Part shown: positions 34,351 to 42,281 of the stretch, piece after piece
Layout: the number at the start of each line of letters is the position of its first letter
How positions within the stretch are numbered: position 1 is the stretch's first letter
From: Thiothrix winogradskyi
Lineage (GTDB): Bacteria; Pseudomonadota; Gammaproteobacteria; Thiotrichales; Thiotrichaceae
Assembly: GCF_021650935.1 (NCBI RefSeq)
Contig: NZ_CP091244.1
Location: 1,178,001 to 1,242,000 of the forward strand
Length of the DNA stretch: 64,000 nucleotides
Direction of reading: 5' to 3'
The notes under the pieces: generated by a model
What the model saw: the letters and a program-made list of their open reading frames with translations, nothing else
What the model was told of the DNA's origin: nothing
Databases searched by the model: none
Translations under genes and position numbers: made by a program

Positions 34351-34866
34351 ATGACCTTCATCATGGTCGACATCGAAGCCGATGGCCCGATCCCCGGCGA
34401 TTATTCAATGGTCAGTTTCGGCGCGGTCATTGTCGAGCCGGATTTGCAGCGCACCTTTTATGGGCAACTCCAACCGATTTCCGAACGCTGGATTCCGCAA
34501 GCCCTTGCGGTCAGCGGGCATTCCCGTGAGGAAACGCTTACGTTTGAGGAACCTGCTGTCGTCATGCAAGGTTTTGCCGATTGGCTCCAGCGCGAAGTCA
34601 AAGGCCGCCCGCATTTCATCGCCGACAATAACGGCTTTGATTGGTCGTTCATCAACTGGTATTTCCATCACTTTCTGGGCAGTAATCCGTTTGGCTACAG
34701 TTCCACCAATCTGGGTTCACTGTACAAAGGCTTGGTGCGGGATATGTTTCAGAACTTCAAGCACCTGCGTAAAACGGCGCATGACCACCATCCGGTGAAT
34801 GATGCAAAAGGGAATGCGGAAGCGTTGCTCACGTTGGCGCGGCAATACGGTTTGAAATTACCCTAG
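34351..34866 (+). CDS. DEDD-type 3'-5' exonuclease
   Basis: This 171-residue RNase T/DnaQ-fold protein has Exo I in MVDIEADGPIPGDYS (Asp and Glu at residues 7 and 9), Exo II in FIADNNGFDWSFINW, and Exo III in HHPVNDAKGNAEAL with the general-base His and final Asp. Whether it acts on RNA or DNA cannot be told. It is 68 bp after the slipin gene on the same strand, with AGGAG upstream, and may belong to the sigma-54 transcript. Confidence 0.85.
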   Translation: MTFIMVDIEADGPIPGDYSMVSFGAVIVEPDLQRTFYGQLQPISERWIPQALAVSGHSREETLTFEEPAVVMQGFADWLQREVKGRPHFIADNNGFDWSFINWYFHHFLGSNPFGYSSTNLGSLYKGLVRDMFQNFKHLRKTAHDHHPVNDAKGNAEALLTLARQYGLKLP

Positions 34867-34996
34867 CACAAACATTTTCCGCATCGCACAAAACTCAGGT
34901 AATATCAGACCAACGGCGGTATCACGTCATCAGGCAATCGCTCAATCGGCAGAAATCCGCTACGTTTCGATAACAGCTTTAGGACGACATACCGCT

Positions 34997-37270
34997 ATGA
35001 AAGACGAATTAGACCAAGCCGCACTCGACTACCACCGCTTCCCGCAACCGGGCAAACTCGAAGTCACTCCCACCAAAAACATGGCGAACCAGCGCGATTT
35101 GGCACTGGCGTATTCCCCCGGCGTAGCAGCGGCAAGCCTTGCGATTGCGGCTGACCCCGCGTGTGCGGCGGATTACACCTCACGCGGCAATCTGGTAGCG
35201 GTTATTTCCAACGGCACGGCGGTGCTGGGTTTGGGTTCGATCGGCGCACTCGCCTCCAAACCCGTGATGGAAGGCAAAGCGGTATTGTTCAAGAAATTCG
35301 CGGGTGTGAATGCCTTCGACATTGAAATGGACACGCTCGACGTAGACCGTTTGGTGGACGCGATCAGCTTGCTTGAACCGACATTCGGCGGCATTAACCT
35401 CGAAGATATTAAAGCCCCGGAATGTTTTGAGGTGGAAAAACGCCTTAAAGCCATGATGAAAATTCCCGTTTTCCACGACGACCAGCACGGCACGGCGATT
35501 TGCGTGGCAGCAGCCATCCGTAACGGTTTGCGCGTCGCGGGTAAGAATATCGAAGACGTGAAACTGGTGTGTTCCGGCGCGGGTGCAGCAGCAATTGCTT
35601 GTCTGAATTTGCTGGTTGAAATGGGTTTAAAGAAAGAAAACATCGTCGTTAACGACCGCTTCGGCATTATCTACACCGGTCGGGTCGATGAAATGAACCC
35701 GTACAACGCCGCTTACGCCATCGACACCGACGCACGCACGCTGGATGATGTGATGGACGGCGTGGACGTTTTCCTCGGTTTATCCGCGCCGCGCGTGTTG
35801 AAACAGCATCACGTCAAGGTAATGGCGGCAAATCCCCTTATCCTCGCGCTCGCCAACCCTGAGCCAGAAATCCGCCCCGAACTGATTTACGAAGTGCGTT
35901 CTGACGCGATTGTGGCTACCGGGCGCAGCGATTATCCCAACCAAGTGAATAACGTGCTGTGCTTCCCGTTCCTGTTCCGGGGCGCGTTGGACGTGGGTGC
36001 AACTGAAATCAACGAAGCGATGAAAATTGCGGTGGTCGAAGCCATTGGCGATTTGGCAATGCGCGAAGCCTCCGACGCAGTAGTGTCTGCGTATGGCGGG
36101 GCGGAATTCCACTTCGGGCGCGACTACCTGATTCCTAAGCCATTCGATCCGCGTTTGATGACCATCATTCCGCCGCGTGTCGCTAAAGCTGCGATGGAAA
36201 CCGGTGTGGCTACCCGCCCAATTACCGATTTCGAGGCGTATGAACGTCAACTGGAAAGTTTCGTGTTCCGCTCCGGCATGACCATGAAACCCGTGTTTGA
36301 AAAAGCCAAACGCAACCCGCAGCGCATTGTGTTTGCGGAAGGCGAATCCCAGCGCGTCATCAACGCCGCCCAGCAATTGGTGGATGATGGCATTTGCAAA
36401 CCGATCCTGCTGGGCAACCCTGAGCTGATTCAGCGTAATATCGAAGCCTACGATTTGCGCCTGAAAATCGGTGAAAACATTACCGTGGTTGACCCTCGCA
36501 ATAACCCCGACTACGAACGCCATGTGGAAGAACATTACGCCGTGATGTGCCGCAAAGGGGTAACGCCAACTTACAGCCGCCGGGTAATGACGGCGCGTAC
36601 CACGCAAATTGCGGCGGTAATGGTGCGTTGTGGCGATGCCGACGCGATGATTTGCGGGGTGGAAGGTAACTTCATTTCGCATCTGCATTACGTGCGTGAC
36701 TTGATTGGGGCGCGTCCCGGTTTGAGCGATGTGGCGGCAGTGACCATGCTGATTTTGAAGCAGGGGACATATTTCCTCACCGATACCCACGTCGGCGATG
36801 ACCCAACCGCTGAGCAGCTTGCTGATAACACCGCATTGGCGGCGGAATTGGTGGCAGGTTTTGGGATGGAACCCAAAGCGGCGTTGCTGTCGCATTCCAA
36901 CTTTGGCAGCCGCATGAATGTGCATTCCGCCAAAATGCGTCGCACGCTGGAAATCTTACGTGAAAAACACCCGGATTTGCTGGTGGAAGGTGAAATGCAC
37001 GCGGATGCGGCGTTATCGCAAGACATCCGTGACCGCATGTTCAAAGGCTGCGCGTTTGAGGGCGAAGCCAATTTGCTGGTTTGCCCCGATCTGAACTCGG
37101 CGAATATTGCGTACAATATGACCAAAACGCTGGCGGATGGTTTACCGGTGGGGCCAATGTTGGTGGGTACAAAATACCCCGCGCATATTCTCACCGAAAG
37201 CACCACGGTGCGCGGGATTGTGAACATGGCAGCCTTCGCCAGCGTCGAAGCGATGAGCCGCAAAGCGTAA
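34997..37270 (+). CDS. maeB: NADP-dependent malic enzyme with phosphotransacetylase domain
   Basis: This 757-residue two-domain enzyme decarboxylates malate to pyruvate and makes NADPH. Residues 1 to about 420 are malic enzyme (LALAYSPGVAAASLAI, FHDDQHGTAI, the nucleotide site CSGAGAAAIACLN, and LALANPEPEI). Residues about 430-757 are a phosphate acetyltransferase domain (RIVFAEGESQRVINAAQQL, ALLSHSNFGS) that is regulatory in known MaeB proteins. Length and layout are standard. It stands alone. Confidence 0.96.
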   Translation: MKDELDQAALDYHRFPQPGKLEVTPTKNMANQRDLALAYSPGVAAASLAIAADPACAADYTSRGNLVAVISNGTAVLGLGSIGALASKPVMEGKAVLFKKFAGVNAFDIEMDTLDVDRLVDAISLLEPTFGGINLEDIKAPECFEVEKRLKAMMKIPVFHDDQHGTAICVAAAIRNGLRVAGKNIEDVKLVCSGAGAAAIACLNLLVEMGLKKENIVVNDRFGIIYTGRVDEMNPYNAAYAIDTDARTLDDVMDGVDVFLGLSAPRVLKQHHVKVMAANPLILALANPEPEIRPELIYEVRSDAIVATGRSDYPNQVNNVLCFPFLFRGALDVGATEINEAMKIAVVEAIGDLAMREASDAVVSAYGGAEFHFGRDYLIPKPFDPRLMTIIPPRVAKAAMETGVATRPITDFEAYERQLESFVFRSGMTMKPVFEKAKRNPQRIVFAEGESQRVINAAQQLVDDGICKPILLGNPELIQRNIEAYDLRLKIGENITVVDPRNNPDYERHVEEHYAVMCRKGVTPTYSRRVMTARTTQIAAVMVRCGDADAMICGVEGNFISHLHYVRDLIGARPGLSDVAAVTMLILKQGTYFLTDTHVGDDPTAEQLADNTALAAELVAGFGMEPKAALLSHSNFGSRMNVHSAKMRRTLEILREKHPDLLVEGEMHADAALSQDIRDRMFKGCAFEGEANLLVCPDLNSANIAYNMTKTLADGLPVGPMLVGTKYPAHILTESTTVRGIVNMAAFASVEAMSRKA

Positions 37271-37287
37271 CGTTTGACAATGAGCGC

Positions 37288-37315
37288 GTAGAGACGCAAG
37301 ATTTTGCGTCTCTAC
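37288..37315. repeat. 28-bp palindromic repeat, copy 2
   Basis: The sequence is identical to 34303-34330 (arms GTAGAGACGCAA and TTGCGTCTCTAC around GATT). It lies just after the maeB stop codon and could stabilise or end that transcript; no T tract follows. Confidence 0.92.
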
Positions 37316-37333
37316 CTAACCCAAGGAATGGCT

Positions 37334-37597
37334 ATGAAAACTTTCGGCATATTGGTGTTTTGCCTCGCGACCTTGTGTGCTTGCACACCGCCTACTGGGA
37401 GCGAGCAAGCGACTACCCGTGCGACCGTGACTGGTACAACCACGCAGCCTGATCCCGTCGAAACGCAGATTCGCGCTTTAGAGAAGGCTGGCAAACTCAA
37501 GGTGTTGGCAGTGCGTGAATCGTTCCCGCTTCAATTTGAACTCGAAGGCTCAGCCCAGGCGATTGCTGAAGTGCAAGCGTTGGCGCAACCGCGCTAG
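37334..37597 (+). CDS. Small lipoprotein, function unknown
   Basis: This 87-residue protein has a lipoprotein signal (MKTFGILVFCLATLCAC, acylated Cys predicted at residue 17), a Thr-rich linker, and a short domain DPVETQIRALEKAGKLKVLAVRESFPLQFELEGSAQAIAEVQAL. AAGGA six bases before the ATG at 37334 favours this start over ATG at 37328. No family is recognised. Confidence 0.6.
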   Translation: MKTFGILVFCLATLCACTPPTGSEQATTRATVTGTTTQPDPVETQIRALEKAGKLKVLAVRESFPLQFELEGSAQAIAEVQALAQPR

Positions 37598-37690
37598 GGT
37601 CTTAATTGGCTATTAAAGGGTTTCCTGCGCTATTTCAGGATATTGCGTATACTCACCCCATCACAACCTATCACACTTGGGTGAAAGCGC

Positions 37691-39313
37691 ATGGACTGGA
37701 TGAGCTACCTTTTCATAGTACTGGGAATACTGGCGGTGGCAGTGCTAGGCGCTGCCGCGTTCTCAGCTTTTTATAAACGTGCCAAAAAAGACACGGCGTT
37801 TGTACGCACTGGCTTAGGTGGGGAAAAAGTCATTCTTGGTAGTGGCGCATTCGTGCTGCCCGTCATCCACGAGGTGATGCCGATCAATATGCAAACCCTG
37901 AAAATCGAAATTACCCGTGAAATGGAACAGGCGCTGGTCACAAAAGACCCGCTGCGGGTGGATGTAACCGCCGAATTCTTCCTGCGGGTGGAAGCCCGCC
38001 CAGAAGCCATTAGTACCGCAGCCCGTGCGTTGGGCTTGCGTACTTTGGATAAGGAAGCAATCAGGGAGGTGTTTGAAGCCCCGTGCGTTGCTGCCTTGCG
38101 TTCGGTTGCTTCAGGGATGGAGCTGGAGGAGTTACACCAAAAACGTGCCGCGTTTGAACACAACGTAGAAGAAGCGGTGAATGCCGAGTTTCACAAAAAC
38201 GGTTTGGAACTGGTATCGGTATCCCTCACGGGTCTTGACCAGACCGACAAAAAATATTTCGACCCCAACAATGCCTTCGACGCGAAAGGCTTGAGTATTT
38301 TGGAGCAAGTAACCTCCGACAATGCCAAACGCCGCAATAATATTGAGCAAGAAACGGCGGTCGCGATTAAGCAGCGTAACCTCGAAGCCACCATCAAAAA
38401 AGAAGAGATGGAGTACAAGGAAGTCGTGGCGCAAAACGAACGCAAGCGCCAAAAAGCCGAGAACGAAGCCGAAACCCAGCGCAAGATCGAAGAAATCAAT
38501 ATCGACAAAGAGATTTCGATTGAACGCGCCCAACAATCCATGAACATGCAACAAGCCGCGTTAGAACGGGAAGTGTCACAAGCGTGGATTGAAACCAACA
38601 AAGTCAAAGCCGAATTCGAGAAGATTTCCGAGGAAATCCGTACCGCCCGCGAACGCGCCGAAGCCGAACGTTCCCGCATTGTCGAAGTCATCAGTGCTGA
38701 AAAAGAAGCACGTCGCCAAGTGATTATTGCTGAAGCCAATGCCGATGTAGAAAAAATGGCAGCAATGGCAGCGCAATTGCGTTACCAAGTCGAAGCGGCG
38801 GGCAAGAAAGCGCTTAACGAAGCATCCAACCTGCTCTCCAACGACCAAATTGCGATGCAAGTCAAAATGGAAATCGTGCGGCAATTGCCGAATATTATCC
38901 GCGAAAGTGTGCGCCCGATGGAAAATATCGAAGGCATCAAAATCATGCACATCGACGGTTTAAACAATGCCATCGGGCGCAGTAGTTCTGGTGGTGGCAA
39001 CAATGGCGGCGATGCAGGCAACGGCAATAACAACGGCGGCGGTGGCAGCAACCTTGCCGAGCAAGTGGTGGATAGTGCCTTGCGTTACCGTGCGCAAGTG
39101 CCTTTGATTGAAAGCTTGTTGGGTGAAGTCGGTTTGAAAGGTGGTTCGCTCAATGATATGACGCGCAGTTTACACGCGGGTCTGTTTGCTGAAGAGGCAA
39201 AACCGCCGGAAGCTAAAAAGCCCGCGCCAACCCCGGCGCGTGAGCGCGAACAGCCAGTGACCGCCGATGATGACGGCTACGACGATGATTACTACCGTGA
39301 TGAACGTGCTTAA
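37691..39313 (+). CDS. Flotillin-family SPFH protein
   Basis: This 540-residue protein has one N-terminal membrane helix (about residues 5-27), an SPFH domain (VRTGLGGEKVILGSGAFVLPVIHEV to about 200), and a long coiled coil (about 215-380, with KRRNNIEQETAVAIKQRNLEATIKKEEMEYKEVVAQNE). A Gly/Asn-rich linker near 440-460 and an acidic tail (DDDGYDDDYY) follow. Flotillins of the YqiK type organise membrane microdomains. An NfeD-like partner is not present. It converges with a coiled-coil membrane protein gene, 9 bp apart. Confidence 0.92.
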   Translation: MDWMSYLFIVLGILAVAVLGAAAFSAFYKRAKKDTAFVRTGLGGEKVILGSGAFVLPVIHEVMPINMQTLKIEITREMEQALVTKDPLRVDVTAEFFLRVEARPEAISTAARALGLRTLDKEAIREVFEAPCVAALRSVASGMELEELHQKRAAFEHNVEEAVNAEFHKNGLELVSVSLTGLDQTDKKYFDPNNAFDAKGLSILEQVTSDNAKRRNNIEQETAVAIKQRNLEATIKKEEMEYKEVVAQNERKRQKAENEAETQRKIEEINIDKEISIERAQQSMNMQQAALEREVSQAWIETNKVKAEFEKISEEIRTARERAEAERSRIVEVISAEKEARRQVIIAEANADVEKMAAMAAQLRYQVEAAGKKALNEASNLLSNDQIAMQVKMEIVRQLPNIIRESVRPMENIEGIKIMHIDGLNNAIGRSSSGGGNNGGDAGNGNNNGGGGSNLAEQVVDSALRYRAQVPLIESLLGEVGLKGGSLNDMTRSLHAGLFAEEAKPPEAKKPAPTPAREREQPVTADDDGYDDDYYRDERA

Positions 39314-39322
39314 GTCAGTGTC

Positions 39323-40462
39323 TTAACGTGATTTACGGTTGCTGTGGTCAACTTCTGGGTTATAGCTATACGCCGCAATCCGGCGCTCTTCTTCCGCTTG
39401 TGCCAGTATGCCGGGGGCTAATTCCCGCAGTTGTTTGAGTAACCATGCGTAATTCCTGTTATCGGCTGTTATGCCCAGCAGCGCACTGATTTCTAAGGCT
39501 TCGGTCGCAAACAGGAGTCGGTATTGCGCGTATTGGTTATAAATCAGTGCCTTGTTCCATTCTAAAATCAGGTCGTTGGTGGTTTCCAATAGGTCAGTGT
39601 TGACCTGTTGGTATTCCAGCATGTAAGCCAGTTTGCTGCGTATTTGGGTCTCTTCGTGCTGAAGTTGCGTCAGGTTGCTGGTAATGCTGGTTTCCTGACC
39701 CTGAGTCAGCGCTGTGAGCAGGGTTTGGCGGCGTTGGTCGCTGTAAGGTTGGAATACCGTGTTTAGGCTTTGCCCCTTTTGAGGTTTGGGGAGCTTGATG
39801 GCTTTGAGCAGCGTTTCGGCTTCGCGTAAGTGTTTGCGAATCGCTTCGGTTTCCTCTAACTGAAATTCGCGGCTGTCACCGAGTGCATCCTGAATGCGTT
39901 TTTGCAGGCGTTGCGCTTCCTCATCAAACATGGCGCGTACATGGCGGTCTTCGCCGGTATGGTAATGCAGCCAGAATTCGCGGCGGCTGCGGTCAATTTC
40001 CTGATAGGCTTTGCGTAATTGCTGTTGCTGTGCCCAGCGAATGTCGATGATGGTTTGCAGAAAGCGGCGTTGTTCGGGCATTTGTTCCGCCCATTCCCTG
40101 ACCTTGCCGAAAAAGGTGTTTAGCTCCGTCATTTGTTTGAGCATGTCTTGGCGCAAGCCGTAAAGATCCGGGTAGGTGGTGCTTTCGTAAGTTTCCAGAT
40201 CGAGTTCAGTTTTGGGTTGTTGTGGGTTTGCCGTATTTTCTGCCGTGTCAACGGGGGGCGTGGGTTCGCGGTTGCCTTGTTTCCAGAGGAAATTGAGTGC
40301 GGCAATCACCAGTACGCCAGTAAACGCAATCAAGATCAGTAGGCGGGTGTCGTTAGGCAGCTTGAATTTACTCAGAAAACCGTTCAGCCAGCGTACAAAG
40401 AATACAATACCAGCGGCAGTGCCTAGCCAGAGAAGGAATAATAGTAAACCGTGTGAATCCAT
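39323..40462 (-). CDS. Membrane-anchored coiled-coil protein, function unknown
   Basis: This 379-residue protein starts MDSHGLLLFLLWLGTAAGIVFFV with two membrane helices in the first 65 residues (second: LLILIAFTGVLVIAALNFLW). A Pro/Thr-rich spacer and a long, highly helical, Gln/Glu/Arg-rich region (about 105-360) follow. The ATG at 40462 was chosen because the longer frame has no hydrophobic start. No known family was recognised. It converges on the flotillin gene, but a functional link is only positional. Confidence 0.65.
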   Translation of the reverse strand: MDSHGLLLFLLWLGTAAGIVFFVRWLNGFLSKFKLPNDTRLLILIAFTGVLVIAALNFLWKQGNREPTPPVDTAENTANPQQPKTELDLETYESTTYPDLYGLRQDMLKQMTELNTFFGKVREWAEQMPEQRRFLQTIIDIRWAQQQQLRKAYQEIDRSRREFWLHYHTGEDRHVRAMFDEEAQRLQKRIQDALGDSREFQLEETEAIRKHLREAETLLKAIKLPKPQKGQSLNTVFQPYSDQRRQTLLTALTQGQETSITSNLTQLQHEETQIRSKLAYMLEYQQVNTDLLETTNDLILEWNKALIYNQYAQYRLLFATEALEISALLGITADNRNYAWLLKQLRELAPGILAQAEEERRIAAYSYNPEVDHSNRKSR

Positions 40463-40575
40463 GAGTGTGAGGGCGCTTGGGTTGAGGGTAATGAATGTGT
40501 TGAAGTGTAGCAGAGAATTTCCCAATATTAGTGCTTGACAGCAACCCCTCAAAACGCTTTAATAGCGCCCTCTGT

Positions 40576-40651
40576 GGCCGGATAGCTCAGTTGGTAGAGC
40601 AGGGGATTGAAAATCCCCGTGTCGGCGGTTCGATTCCGTCTCCGGCCACCA
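40576..40651 (+). tRNA. tRNA-Phe (GAA)
   Basis: This 76-nt cloverleaf has acceptor GGCCGGA/TCCGGCC, anticodon stem GGGGA/TCCCC with loop TTGAAAA (anticodon GAA), T-loop TTCGATT and encoded CCA. All invariant positions are normal, in contrast with the tRNA-like pair at 32737-32883. Confidence 0.97.
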
Positions 40652-40773
40652 CTTCATTTTCGATTACCCCCTTTAGCCTGCTGTTAGCGGGCTTCCTTTT
40701 GCAAGACTTCTGCTTAATCCTAGCTCTAACTCGTGTACAATCATGCTGTTATTGTCGCTTAAGGATCTCCCTC

Positions 40774-41436
40774 ATGTCTCAATCTGCCAAGTTAGAATTA
40801 GTCAGTTTCAAAGTCTGCCCTTTCGTGCAACGTTCGGTGATTGCCCTGAATGCGAAGGGAGTTGCATATACCTTGACGCATATTAACCCACATGAACCAC
40901 CGGATTGGTTCAAAGCCATTTCCCCCTTGGGCAAAGTGCCGGTATTGCTCGTCGATGGTACGCCGTTGTTTGAATCTGCGGTGATTCTTGAATACGTGGA
41001 TGAAGTGTATCCCCCGGCGTTGCACCCTGCGGATCCTTTGGAAAAAGCGCGGCATCGGGCGTGGATTGAGTTCTGCTCTGAGTTGCTCGGTCGGCAGTTT
41101 CGCATGTTAACGGCGAAAGACGCTGCTGGTTTCGATGAAGCACGCGAGTCTTTGCAGCAAGGTTTGCAACGTTTGGATACGGTATTAGCCGCAGACTCGC
41201 CCTATTTTGCTGGTGCAACGTTTCATTTGGTGGATTGTGTGTATGCGCCCTTGTTTATGCGCCTTGCTTTACTGAAGCAGCATTACGCATTGGAGTTGTC
41301 GCTGAGTGCGCGGATGCAGGCGTGGAGCGATGCACTGCTGGCACTAGAGGCAGTGAAAACCTCGGTGGTGGACGATTTTGAGACGGTATTTGCCAATTTC
41401 CTCAAAGGCAATGATGGTTACATCCTCAAGCGCTAA
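40774..41436 (+). CDS. Glutathione S-transferase-family protein
   Basis: This 220-residue protein has an N-terminal thioredoxin-like domain (SFKVCPFVQRSVIALNAKG, cis-Pro in GKVPVLLVDG, and ESAVILEYVDE) and an all-helical C-terminal GST domain. The CPF motif resembles omega/SspA-like GSTs that use Cys. AAGGA precedes the ATG at 40774; the longer frame runs through tRNA-Phe and is not used. It is probably a cytosolic redox or stress protein; the substrate is unknown. Confidence 0.9.
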   Translation: MSQSAKLELVSFKVCPFVQRSVIALNAKGVAYTLTHINPHEPPDWFKAISPLGKVPVLLVDGTPLFESAVILEYVDEVYPPALHPADPLEKARHRAWIEFCSELLGRQFRMLTAKDAAGFDEARESLQQGLQRLDTVLAADSPYFAGATFHLVDCVYAPLFMRLALLKQHYALELSLSARMQAWSDALLALEAVKTSVVDDFETVFANFLKGNDGYILKR

Positions 41437-41510
41437 TATTGCACAGATACTTGTGCTCTAGTGTTTTTTGTTATAAACAAAAGCTTATAACGAACTAGAG
41501 GGCTAAGCGT

Positions 41511-42206
41511 ATGAGTATTTATAAAAAGGGTGTTCCTGTTGCCTTTTCCTTGATAATGGTGTTACTGAGTGGTTGCGGCGGTGGTGGCGGCGGCACGACA
41601 CAAAATACGGTGATTGGTGGCACGGCTCCTCCGGTTGTGCCGCCTACGGCAATACCGAAGACATTTACAGAGGTGAAAGTCGCCGATGTGACTGCCTGTG
41701 TTACCGACAATAGCACTAAACTGATGTGGGAAGTCAAAACCGATGAAGCACTGGGTGCAATTCCCAGTTTCCGCGATAAGGATTACGGTTATAACTGGGG
41801 CAGTGACGGTAAAGCTGCCGGGACTGCGGCAAGTGCCAATCTTTTGGCTAGCTCGGCTCCGCCTTGCCAAGCCTCAGGAAGCATTATGACCAAGTGTACG
41901 ACCGATGCGTATGTCAATGCGGTCAACGCTGCTGCTTTGTGTGGTTATACCAATTGGCGTTTACCAACAGTCGACGAGTTACGTGGGTTGATTGACACTA
42001 GCCGTCCTGCAAGACCCTTTATTTATCCGGCATTGGGTAGCACATCTTCAGACCCTGAAGTGCAAGGTCAATCGGTGCGTGGTTATTGGGCGTCCAATCC
42101 GGCGACAGTCGGTCATGCGGCGGTAAGTTTTTCCTTGGCAACGGGAGATCGCGCCCAAGGTCATGGCGACAGTTATAACTATGTGCGCTTAGTGCGCAAC
42201 AACTGA
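41511..42206 (+). CDS. DUF1566 lipoprotein
   Basis: This 231-residue lipoprotein has a signal and lipobox (LIMVLLSGC, Cys at residue 22) followed by six Gly residues and a Pro/Thr linker. A DUF1566/Lcl-like C-terminal domain (VTDNSTKLMWEVKTD, AALCGYTNWRLPTVDELRGLID, GYWASNPAT and YVRLVRN) completes it. The family is common in sulfur and Legionella-like gammaproteobacteria, where some members bind surface polymers. The function here is unknown. Confidence 0.85.
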   Translation: MSIYKKGVPVAFSLIMVLLSGCGGGGGGTTQNTVIGGTAPPVVPPTAIPKTFTEVKVADVTACVTDNSTKLMWEVKTDEALGAIPSFRDKDYGYNWGSDGKAAGTAASANLLASSAPPCQASGSIMTKCTTDAYVNAVNAAALCGYTNWRLPTVDELRGLIDTSRPARPFIYPALGSTSSDPEVQGQSVRGYWASNPATVGHAAVSFSLATGDRAQGHGDSYNYVRLVRNN

Positions 42207-42228
42207 TCCTACTCCCTTCTCCATTGCT

Positions 42229-42253
42229 CCCTTCACCCCTTGCGGGGGAAGGG
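42229..42253. repeat. GC-rich hairpin between convergent genes
   Basis: CCCTTCACCCC (42229-42239) faces GGGGGAAGGG (42244-42253) around TTGC. It lies between the DUF1566 gene and glcB, which converge, and shares the C-rich/G-rich character of the repeats at 2239 and 62294. It may serve as a terminator, although no clear T tract follows. Confidence 0.65.
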
Positions 42254-42281
42254 TTGGGGATGGGGGGGTTAAGGCGTAGCC

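Noticed and set aside
35780..36925. A 381-residue open frame antisense to maeB.
   Set aside because: Codon pattern and His/Arg-rich composition are those of a shadow frame, and the maeB protein is unmistakable.
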